Shown piece after piece: positions 9,325 to 18,289 of a DNA stretch of 64,000 nt. The stretch covers positions 20,847 through 84,846 of the forward strand of contig JAJEKV010000821.1 of NCBI GenBank assembly GCA_021234155.1, written 5' to 3'. The position numbers and the translations under genes are program-made. Positions within the stretch are counted from its first letter, which is position 1, and every line of letters starts with the position of its first letter. A model generated the notes under the pieces. It saw only the letters and a list, made by a program, of their open reading frames with translations. It made no database searches and was not told where the DNA came from. The stretch comes from Isoetes taiwanensis. Taxonomy: Eukaryota; Streptophyta; Lycopodiopsida; Isoetales; Isoetaceae.

Positions 9325-9390
9325 GTCTCACACGTCGCGCCAGGGCAGATAATGAACTTCCCAAAATCGGTTCGAGCTAACGTGTGAGAC
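9325..9390. repeat. Hairpin repeat, copy 4 (module B)
   Basis: A 66-bp copy with well-kept arms (GTCTCACACGTCGCGCC and AACGTGTGAGAC) and a changed loop. Start-to-start spacing from copy 3 is 196 bp, close to the 201 bp of the module A pair. Confidence 0.85.
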
Positions 9391-9577
9391 CTCACACCAT
9401 TTTCTTCACCAAATGACCTCCGGTTCTTTGTTGCAATAGGTTCATTAGTTGTTCTTAGCATGCTTTTTAAACCAAAAATCAGCCTTTAAACCCTCAATTG
9501 CACCTCCTAATAGGTCGGGAATCGCCCAACTCCAAAGAAATTCTAGGTCATCCAAAAATTAGGGTTTTCCCTTTTTC

Positions 9578-9586
9578 TATAAATAG
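9578..9586 (+). promoter_or_regulatory. TATA box of module B
   Basis: TATAAATAG again, followed by GCCCATCATTTTCATTT and gtttgctctcctcgctta, parallel to module A. It lies 115 bp before the ATG at 9701. Confidence 0.55.
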
Positions 9587-9700
9587 GCCCATCATTTTCA
9601 TTTAGCACCCCCGCAAGTTTGCTCTCCTCGCTTAGGCGATCTTCCAGCTCCCCGAGGCGCTTCGCAAGATTCGCTTGATACTCCCTTCCTTGCTAGATCA

Positions 9701-11170
9701 ATGGCCACCGCCGACTTCAGCGATGGTACAAGCCGCCGGTGCCCATCTTCTTTGAGGCAGATATCGATGACATCTTCCGCCTTGGAAGGAAATTGATATC
9801 CAAGCTACCGAATGCAACCCCAAAGATATAGGCAAGTATTAGCGAGTTCCAAGCTAGGGTAGAACCCTCCCTTGTCCGTGTTCCCCCTACATAGGATACT
9901 TTGTTCCCCGCCAATCCTTCAAGCAGCCTTTGGGTGATGTCCCCAACATCGCCAAGTACTTAACCAACAAAGCGCAGAGGCTACCCGACTACATGGTCCT
10001 GACAGCTAGCAGGACCAAGTACTTCTCCTACACCGCTGCCTTAGCCATTTTCTTAACCCACCGTGCCGAAAATCCAATGGGGGCAACCTCTATTCCTCCG
10101 ATGGAGGTGGATCCCATAGCAGTACAGGAAGAAGAGCAGATGCTTTTGCAGTATCAGCAAGAGCAGGAAGGAGAAGACGAAGAAGAAGAGGAGTCCGGAC
10201 GGCGATAAGTACACGCGAGCTCGACTCGAGGAGGAACGGCAACAAGCGTAAGCAGAGATGATGAACTTCGGCGTAACCCGTGAACATCGAAGTTGCTCCC
10301 CCACTCGGGCTAGGCATCACAAGCCTAGCCCCAATCATCATCAACGGAGAGGAGTATTTGCTCCTCAGCGACATCCAGAACCTTCCCGAGTGCAGGGAGA
10401 GGGAGCTCAGATTGGATGAATTACTCCACCAACTACGACAGTCAGACTTGGATGACTTCATCGTCCGGGGAGCCTCGGACTTTCCGCTCCAAGTGAGGGA
10501 AGCCGACACCTACAGGAGAGCTCCGGACATGCTGAGCCTACTGGCGATGTCGGGCAAATGATGGAGGAGCAAGAGCTGCCAACGGAGGAGGAGTTCCTTG
10601 CCCTCCAAGAACAGATGGGGATCCATGGGAAGACCACGAGCATTTTAATGCCGAGACCTTCGACACCACCTCCAACAAGAGGAGCAAGAATCGACCTCAG
10701 ATGAATCGACACCACAATCGAAGACTACCGGGAGCTCACCGAGATAGAGGTCGCATTTAATATGCCTGGGGCCGGCATAGAGCGGGAGGGCAAGCAAGTG
10801 GAGAAGCTTATTGACACACAACGACAGTCCCCGAGGTACTACCGCCGCCGCTAGATGGGAGAATAGCGGTAATCCACCGCAAGTTCAGCCCCAGAGGTGA
10901 AGAAGGAGTGTTCATGCTGATTGCACTCTCGGGGCCCGGCAAGCATGCTCGCGATAGCGCCAAATATGGAAACTATGATGTCTGGTCAAGAGAGCAATGG
11001 CGCTTTGACCTCTTCGACCGCCATACCCCATCGACGTCAAGCGAGATTGGCGGTCACCTCAGCCCTCACATCCGACCGTAGGGTGGAAGAGCTGGTGAGA
11101 CCTTGCGGTGCTCGTCGTCGCCAAAGCGTCATCGAACTTGGGTCACACGGTAGGAACGGCCCAAGTTAAG
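9701..11170 (+). pseudogene. Accessory ORF B of chromovirus-1 leader, unknown function
   Basis: An ATG at 9701 (MATADFSDG) opens a reading frame that needs several small frame corrections. Recognisable blocks are PVPIFFEADIDDIFRLGRK (about 9737-9795) and an open stretch at 9930-10208 that includes VPNIAKYLTNKAQRLPDYM and ends in a glutamine/glutamate-rich acidic tail. Another at 10280-10561 includes LGITSLAPIIINGEEYLLL, and further pieces reach about 11170 (SREQWRFDLFDRH). It has no CCHC, protease, RT or integrase motif. I do not recognise it. Like ORF A it sits between a TATA box and the GACTCTTGATCCC and TTTGTACT tags. Many indels suggest it is decayed in this copy. Confidence 0.45.
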
Positions 11171-11219
11171 AAGTTCCCGAAGACAACCCGCCTTTACCCG
11201 GCGATTTCAAGACTAGTTA

Positions 11220-11385
11220 GACTCTTGATCCCGGAGACTTTTTGTACTGAAATATTATATAATATAAATATAATTTCTTTTGCACTTTAAATGTTTTGTT
11301 GATATACTTTGCCCCACAACTATACCAACAAACATAAACAATGCAAGAGAACAAGTAAATCTAACCATATAGCCACGAACTACTT
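11220..11385 (+). other. 3' flank of module B and gag leader
   Basis: It contains GACTCTTGATCCC (11220-11232), TTTGTACT (11241-11248) and an AT-rich block, as after ORF A. The short stretch to the gag frame contains no hairpin repeat and no good TATA box, unlike the two modules before it. Confidence 0.5.
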
Positions 11386-12960
11386 GTGTATGCAGCTAGA
11401 GGCCTAGGCTCAGGAGAACAACAACGCCGAGACATCATGGAAGAACAGACCCCGCCCAGACCACCTCCGGCAAGGAACCTATTTGAAGAAATGGAACCCA
11501 TGACCCCAGAGGAGGAGATATCCCAGATGAGGATGGACCTTGAGCGAGATAAAGGCTCGCTAGCCGCACAAGCGAGAACGGGTTCGATGGGCAACGCCAA
11601 TTGCCACAAGCATCACTCGAAAACGAGGAAGGGACAAGAAGAGGAGCAAGAGAAGGAGATCCCCAGCTCATTCCTCCGATTCAAGCTCGACTCAGACCGA
11701 CCGAGGAAGAAGAAGAGCGTGCACGGACCCACCGTGAGGGAAGGCAAAGGAACACTGAAGATGGAAGGCAGAGGAACACCCCGGATGGACGACAAAGGGA
11801 CACAAGAGTCTCAGACTACCAAAAGAAGGTAGACTCGCTTGGGGAATGTTTGGAAAGCCAGAAACTTGAGCAATTCTCGGCGAGAACAAAGTCGAATGGA
11901 GGCCGAGGCTTGGCTTGATGAAATGAGCCTAATATGGCAACGCTTATGGTATGAAGGACAAGGATAAAGGTCGAGTGGCAACAGCCAACCCGAAAGGAGC
12001 AAAGACACGATTTGGTGGAAGGGGTATGCAAAGGCCCATGGCTTGAGTGGACGCATGTGTTCAAGAAGTTTGCTAAAGCCTTCAAGCCACTACGCCCCAA
12101 GAGAGCACAAGTCCAAAGATGATGCAGCAAAGCATTCTATAGGTTGCAAACAAGGAAACAAGTCAGTCCCGAAAATATACTCTGAGGAATTCATGAGGCC
12201 GAGGTCAGAGGTGCCAAAGTTGGGAGAGAAGCATGCAGCGGGAAAGTTATATTGAGGGGTCGAACGATGAGATTCGCGAACCCGGTGAGGGCAATAAACC
12301 CTAAGACGCGATCGGAAGCGAGTCCAAGGCCATAAGCTTGCCGGGGACGGACCTCTAATAGCGGGCAGAGGCAGCAGTATTTCCGGAGAAAGGCAAGGCA
12401 ACATGAAGCTATAGCCCCAGGGCAGCAGTCCAACCAGTCCACCAGTGGCCCCATATGGTGGCAAACCGGGGAAGCAAAGGCGGAGAAGAAGGTGTGTCCT
12501 TCAAGGACAAGCGGAGGGGTCAAACTACTCCAAAGCAAAGGGCGATCCCTTTACGTAAGGCTATGCCCATGAAAAGAGGGGGAGTGCATGGAGAAACAGC
12601 TTTGCTTCAGATGCTCCAGCAAAGCCATAGAAATGAACCGCCCCTATGTCATGAGCAAAAGACTAGCAGAATTGGGGAGATGGGGACATCCCCGCCCGAT
12701 GTGACGACGACGGCGAAGCAGCCCGGTGACTACATTCGTGGTGAGTGTCATATCTTTGCCGCACAGATAGATCTGAGCAAGCGAGAGTCAATATAAGGTA
12801 ATTTCCACAAGAGGGAAGGCCAAGGCCAAGTCTTTCATAGTCCCCGATAGATTCGTGAAGTAGCCATAATTTTGCGCCCCCAAGAATGGTGCAAATGTTG
12901 AAGTTGAAACCGCTGAAGTCGGCCAAGACCCGTTGTTCAAGTGGAGCAGTAAAGCGCATT
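11386..12960 (+). pseudogene. gag of chromovirus-1
   Basis: The frame starting at 11386 (MYAARGLGSGEQQRRD) is charged and coiled-coil-like, and shifts to a second frame near 11600. A retrotransposon gag core follows at about 12000-12255, with WKGYAKAHGL, then in shifted frames EWTHVFKKFAKAFKPL, then EEFMRPRSEVPKLGEKH, the segment that forms the capsid-like domain. A degraded zinc knuckle lies near 12575-12630 (CMEKQLCFRCSSKA), with only part of the CCHC pattern left. At least four frame breaks prevent a continuous Gag. Confidence 0.75.
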
Positions 12961-13440
12961 AAACAGCAAGAGGATCAACCGACATCGAATTGCCGTGAAT
13001 AAACATCCGGATGGGGGCGTAAGTAATGGGCATTGGCAAGTATGATTTGATCATAGGAATGAATGGAGTACCTTGGACCGTGAGGGCCATCATTGATTGT
13101 GAAAAGCGGAAAGTGACCTTCCCAACGCCCGACGACAAAATTATTGAGATCAATGTGTAAGGAAGTTGTTCCCATCATGCGGTGTATGTCTTCTAAATGG
13201 TCGTTCAAGTCAATCAAGAGCGGAAAGGGTAGCATACATCTTCAAGCTTGAGATCGAAGAGACGGAGTCCGAAAGAAAGCAAAGAAGACAAGGTGCTCGA
13301 AGTAAGTTGTCGGCAGATAGCTAACGTGATCACGGAATTCCATGATCTCTTTCCCCGATGAGATCGAGCACCTCCCTCCTTACATGGGAGTGTGAGATAG
13401 CACTTTCAACAGGGAACGAAGCCGACAAGTAAGGCTCCAT
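12961..13440 (+). pseudogene. Aspartic protease region of chromovirus-1
   Basis: The recognisable block is GKYDLIIGMNGVPW followed by AIIDCEKRKVTFPTPDDK at about 13034-13140. It corresponds to the conserved YDLILGMDWL...IDCxxKxVTF segment at the C-terminal side of Ty3/gypsy proteases. The catalytic D-S/T-G triad upstream is not clear, perhaps degraded near 12980 (TDIELP). Frames are broken on both sides. Confidence 0.65.
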
Positions 13441-14180
13441 ACGTAATGACGACGCCAGAATTGACAGAGCTAAAAGAATTCAATGCGGGAGTTGCTCGAC
13501 CTAGGCTTTATTAGACCTAGCGTCTCGCCATTTGGGCGCCCATTCTTTTTGTCAAGAAGAAGGATGGCGGTTTGAGGATGTGCATAGACTATAGGCGCTT
13601 GAACAAGCACACCATCAAAACAAGTATGCGCTTCCCAGGTCGGATGACTTGATGGATCAGCTTCAAGGAGCAAAGGTCTTCTCCAAAATCGACTTAAGGT
13701 CAGGCTATCATCAGATCCGGATAAAGGAAGAAGATATTCATAAGACCGCTTTCAGAACGCGGTATGGACATTATGAGTTCACGGTAATGCCTTTCGGCTT
13801 ATCGAATGCTCCAGCAACGTTCATGAGGCTCATGAACGACATCTTCAGGGAGTTCTTAGACACCTTTGTGATAGTGTTCTTTGATGACATTTTGGTGTAT
13901 AGCAGATCCCTTGAAGAGCACGTACAACACTTAAGGATGGTGCTGGAAAAGTTGAAGAGGCACCAGTTGTACGCCAAGTTGTCGAAGTGTCACTTCGCAA
14001 CGGAAAAGGTGGAATATCTTGGTCAAGTGATATCGGCTGAAGGAATTTCGACGGACCCTTCTAAGATTGAAGCCGTCATTCAGTGGCCGGCACCAAAGAA
14101 TGTGCATGAGGTCAGAAGTTTTCTCGGCCTAGCAGTGGTACTACTGAGGAAGTTAAGTGGAAGAACTTTGCTAAGATAGC
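13441..14180 (+). CDS. Reverse transcriptase of chromovirus-1
   Basis: The N-terminal part (about 13440-13640, broken frames) has [10 protein letters not shown] and [19 protein letters not shown]. The open frame 13649-14179 then carries [15 protein letters not shown] with the first catalytic Asp (residue 15), [14 protein letters not shown], and FFDDILVYS at residues 77-85 with the two other catalytic Asp residues, then [10 protein letters not shown] and [13 protein letters not shown]. These are RT blocks in normal order, so the catalytic core looks intact. The frame is lost at about 14140 at the start of the tether to RNase H. Confidence 0.9.
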
Positions 14181-14746
14181 GGCCCCGCTAACAGACTTGA
14201 CGAGGGCGGAAAAAGTGAAAGATTGGGTAGATCATTGGCACAAGAAAGCCCAAAAGGGGTTTGAATTGTTGAAGGAAGCCTTAACAACCGTCCCCGTCTT
14301 AACCCTGCCAGACCCAGAGAAAGATAAGCTTGTAGCAACAGATGATGCAGTAAGATAGCTACAAAGCGGTGCTCATGCAAGAAGAGCTGGCGTAGTAGCG
14401 TATGACTCGGAAGATGAACGACGCCGAAACGCCACCCCCACGCGATGATCAAGAGCTGCTTGCGGTTGTCAGGGCATTAAGAATTTGGAGGCATTACCTT
14501 TTGGGAAGAAAGTTCCAATTGGATACGGATCATCAGAGCCTCCAGTATGTATTTACGCAACCACATCTCAACCTGAGGCAGAGAAGGTGGATGGAGTTCC
14601 TTGAAGAGTATGACTTTGACATAGTCTACAAGCCAGGGAAGCTCAATGTGGTAGCGGATGCGCTTTCAAGGCATCCCCTGACAACTAGAGTGCATTGCAA
14701 TGCAATTTCGACGCTTTCCAGCGACTTCGGAAAGAAGATCGAATAA
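14181..14746 (+). CDS. RNase H of chromovirus-1
   Basis: A frame-shifted first part ([14 protein letters not shown] at about 14150-14200, and LVATDDAV near 14335) leads to an open frame at 14402-14746. That frame has ELLAVVRALRIWRHYLLG, LDTDHQSLQYVF and RRWMEFLEEYDFDIVYKPG, then NVVADALSRHP, the usual C-terminal end of gypsy RNase H. The first catalytic Asp region is in the degraded part. Confidence 0.85.
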
Positions 14747-16088
14747 TCCTTGCCAACAGATGTCGACTTCAAGGAAGTTTGGGCAAGTTTAGGTAGAGAA
14801 GCAAGAATAGATAAGGAGCGGGAAGCCTTCAAACATTTTAAGAAGGAAGGTAACCTATTATATCATAAAAACAAGTTGTGTGTGCCAGAATCTTCAGGAG
14901 TAAGGAAGTTGATCCTCCATGACACACACAACAGCCCAATAGCTGGCCATGCGGGATTCATGAAAACATATTTCAAAGTGCGCAGCAGCTATTATTGGCC
15001 AGGAATGAAGAAGCAAGTCGCTCGCTACATCAAGGAATGTCAGTTGTGTCAGCAGACGAAGGCAGAACAGCTTCGAATTCCAGGAGCATTAGAGCCATTA
15101 GCGGTGCCAAACGCTAAGTGGGAAGTGATCAGCCTGGATTTTATCACAGGGCTTCCAAGGACAGTGAGAGGGAAAGATGCCTTGATGGTAGTGGTCAACA
15201 AGTTGTCAAAGATGGCACATTTCGTGCCTTGCAGGACAACAGATACAGCTATGGATACAGCAAAGCTCTTCACCAAAGAGATCTTCAGACTTCATGGTAT
15301 GCCAAGGGAGATTATCTCGGCGGGGATCCAAGTTCATGAGCCTTTTTGGCAAGACCTCTTTGCGACCATTTGAGACGAAGTTATCCATGAGCACGGCGTA
15401 TCATCCTCCAAACGGATGGCCAAACGAGCGGACCAACGTAATTTTGGAGGACATGCTACGAAACTATGTCCGGAATAAGCAAGGTATGTGGGAAGAATTT
15501 ATTCACTTGGTGGAGTTTGCATACAATAGCACAAGCAGAATCATCCCAAATGTCGCCGTTTATGATCAATTACGATTATCAATGCCTAACCCGCACACTT
15601 GGCACAATCCCGTGTCAAAAGTAGAAGTTTCGCAGCAGATGTTGGCCGATATGCAGCAGCTCGTGGAAGAAGTGCGAGGATATCTCCTAGCAACAAGGAG
15701 TCGACAGAAGAGCATCGCCGACAAGCATCGAACAGTCAGAGAGTTCGAAGTTGGCGACAATGTGTGGCTCAAGATCAAGGTGAAGCAAGCGAAGCTCCGC
15801 ATCAGAAATTGTAAGAAGCTTGCTCCAAGGTGGGCGGGACCTTTCAAAATAGTCCAGAGAGTAGGTAACCAATCCTACAAGCTAGAATTGCCGCCGCACC
15901 TAAAGATTCATAAGGTCTTCCACGTGAGTTTGTTGAAGAAGCACACTCCAAGTCCAGACGAAGTCTTGGACACCCCAACGTTGTTGGAAATGACGGAGGA
16001 GGAACTGGAAATAGTTCCAGAATTGATTCTTGATAAAGCTTTCAAGAAAACAAGGAGATCAGAGTTCCTTCAGTACTTGGTCAAGTGA
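14747..16088 (+). pseudogene. Integrase of chromovirus-1
   Basis: The N-terminal zinc-binding domain has HDTHNSPIAGHAGF and KECQLCQQTK, with His near residues 60 and 67 and Cys at 97 and 100 of the frame from 14750. The core starts SLDFITGLP (first catalytic Asp at residue 130). Near 15315-15335 small deletions destroy the conserved SDRDPKF block, so the second catalytic Asp is lost and the frame changes. The second frame (15294-16088) resumes with STAYHPPNGWPNERTNVILE, which holds the catalytic Glu, and continues through VGDNVWLK and LAPRWAGPFKIVQRVG to HKVFHVSLLKKH. This copy cannot make active integrase. Confidence 0.85.
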
Positions 16089-16240
16089 AAACACTTGCCA
16101 GTGGAAGACGCCACGTGGGTACTTGAGAAAGATCTAGTAAAGAAGTATCCACAGTTCATGGAGCAATGGGACGGCAAGGTCATCTCCGAAGAAATCGGCT
16201 CAGGCATGTCGATTTGTGTAGATCAATTCTATGTGTAGTT
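16020..16240 (+). pseudogene. Chromodomain of chromovirus-1, interrupted by a stop
   Basis: The integrase frame runs into RRSEFLQYLVK, then TGA at 16086-16088, then KHLPVEDATWVLEKDL and KKYPQF in the same frame. The chromodomain pattern is xYLVKWkgxxxxxxTWE, so the TGA replaces the TGG codon of the conserved aromatic-cage Trp. The frame then stays open to a stop near 16236. Chromodomains of this group bind methylated histone H3 tails and steer integration. Confidence 0.8.
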
Positions 16241-17080
16241 AAGATTAATCTACGCATGCAACCTATGCTAGGTATGGTTTGCATGCGTTGTAACCGATGA
16301 TGAGACCGCTACGGTGATCTCTAGGGCGTGGTGTAATGTCGATGTAGGCATGACCGCGTTTCCGCTTGGAAGAGTGGAAGGTAGATTAGAAAGTCTACTT
16401 CTGTTCCACGGAAGTAGACGACCTCGAGAGAAAGGAGGTCATGGAAGGATGCATTCATAGGAAAAGCACCTCTAGCCCCATATATGCTTTGATAGGAGGA
16501 ATCTGGCCTTCACGCCCCCATACAGGAAGGACCTATCCTCCACGCTGGGCAACTAGGGTGTAGGCATGAGAGGCACATAGGCATTTAGGCGCTGTCTCCT
16601 CGGCCATTATGGAAGATTCATCCTCTTCCTACGCCGGGAGATTAGCCATGCATCCATGTAGATAGGTGGGGTGGTCACCATATAACCAAAATTTTATTAA
16701 TAACTAAATGGTACTAACGTAGTGTCGACCTGCAGGCCAATAGAGCGCTCCGGAGGGCAAGAAGGTCGAGCTACGAAGACTTGCAACACAAATTTTGTTG
16801 GAATGTGTTGCAAGGAATGAAGATTACCTCGGATGTTAATTTGAATTTTGATAAACTTAATTGCCATGATAAGTGAAGTATTGAGTAACCTGTTTTAATG
16901 ATGTTGTGAATTGATAAGTTATTTCATAATATAATCGCGTAATAATGTTCTAAAAATATTACCTTAAGGTAATGTTAATAAATGTGTAAATGTTATAGTA
17001 GTATATTGTATGTATCAGGGTGATTGCAGGTTAGGAAGATCCTGTGGTGGGAGACCGCGATCTTGCGGACAACATCATTT
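16241..17080 (+). other. 3' untranslated region of chromovirus-1
   Basis: No coding signal. AT-rich toward the end, with several ATAATG/AATAAT strings at 16920-17000. It ends at the polypurine tract. Confidence 0.6.
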
Positions 17081-17091
17081 CAAGGGGAGAA
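17081..17091 (+). promoter_or_regulatory. Polypurine tract
   Basis: CAAGGGGAGAA lies directly before the TGTGACG start of the 3' LTR, the position of the plus-strand primer in LTR retrotransposons. Confidence 0.9.
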
Positions 17092-18289
17092 TGTGACGCG
17101 TTCAAAGACGCGATAACGGTCCCGTGATCTATATCTTTGCCCAATCGCCACACCGCACGCCATCCCCGATCCCGTCACGCCGACATATAGCCAAGTGGGT
17201 AGCCCTAGGGGGCAACTTGCTAGAAATGTGCATTGGCATTAATGTGCACATTTACCAATGTACACATTAATGTGGGCACACATTTCCATATGGACAACTT
17301 ATGCCAAGTGGGCCATACCCATAGGTGCAATTAATGTGCACATTCTCCAATGTGCACCTTCATTAATGTGCACACATTTCCATGTGGGCACATTTTGCCA
17401 CCTAGCCATTAATGGCAAGTGGGCCCATTCCCAATTATCCCACATGCCAAAAGGGGATAATTGGAAACCCTAACCAACCCCCATGTCTATTTAGGAGGGG
17501 AAACCCTAACTTGCCCAATTTCGTTTCTAGGGCTTTAGAACTCTATTTTGGCTGCCTCAAGAGCCAAAACCGCATCCCAGACTCTGGCTGAGTGAACTGT
17601 ACCCTTAGTTTCCCTTGATTCGAGCGTTTCAGCAGGATGGTCGAGCTCAGGTCAGGAGGAGCCCTTCAAGGATCAGGTATTTAGGCAATTTAATAGCTTA
17701 AACCCTCTTCTAGTCACCTCGAGTCAGCATGTAGATCTCTGGAGGGAGTGATCCCTACTTGCCCCATCGGGACTGGGGAGATGCAACCCAGAAATAGCCC
17801 CCTTGGCTATGCACCCGGCGGGCTACAGTCAGGTCCCAACACTTTTCAACCTACTCTGCAAAGTGTGCACAGGAGGGGCGGATGGAGTGGACTACCCATT
17901 GCCATGTTCTTATGCCAGCCAAATCCATTGCCATGAATTCTGTCTGCAATGAACTCTGGGGACCCCAGCTTGTCTGTCCATCCCCGTGTCCGAGCCCTGG
18001 GTAGGATCCCCTTATGCATTGTGCTGATCATTGTCTATGCAGATGTGATGTACCACCCTTAGGGGTGGATATATGTGTTGCTCTTATATACTGACATGTA
18101 TGTTTACGCTTCCGCAACTAGGTAGGCCCTGAGGGAGACGGGGTAAAATGACCCCTTCACTCTTCCCACTGGAACCCGTTACGGTTGCAGTGTCATGTGG
18201 AGGGCCCTGTATCGGCATGGAGCTGGTATAGGGGGAGAACTCCTGTTCGTATACGGTGAGTGCACCGTATATGAGTAGGGGACATCACA
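17092..18289 (+). repeat. 3' LTR of chromovirus-1
   Basis: It runs from TGTGACG to CATCACA. The last seven bases differ by one from the 5' LTR end. From about 17188 it is nearly identical to the 5' LTR except for patches near 17767-17830 and 18225-18260. The first ~95 bp are strongly different. CGCTA follows at 18290-18294. Confidence 0.95.

Larger units (their letters stand above)
5894..18289 (+). mobile_element. Chromovirus-1: full-length Ty3/gypsy retrotransposon
   Basis: The element has, in order, a 5' LTR, tRNA-Met primer site, a ~4.3 kb leader with two accessory modules, gag, protease, reverse transcriptase, RNase H, integrase, chromodomain, a ~0.85 kb 3' untranslated region, polypurine tract and 3' LTR, bounded by CGCTA duplications. 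Reverse transcriptase before integrase makes it Ty3/gypsy, and the C-terminal chromodomain makes it a chromovirus. Length is ~12.4 kb, long for the group because of the leader. The coding region has many small indels and stops, so this copy is not autonomous. It sits inside LINE-A. Confidence 0.95.

Noticed and set aside
7291-9390. The four hairpin repeats as a CRISPR-like array
   Set aside because: Only four copies, spaced ~200 bp and ~1.6 kb apart, with no uniform spacers, in a plant retrotransposon leader.
12090-12538. Minus-strand frames of 115-124 codons opposite gag
   Set aside because: They are shadows of the gag coding region. The sense strand shows the gag core motif.
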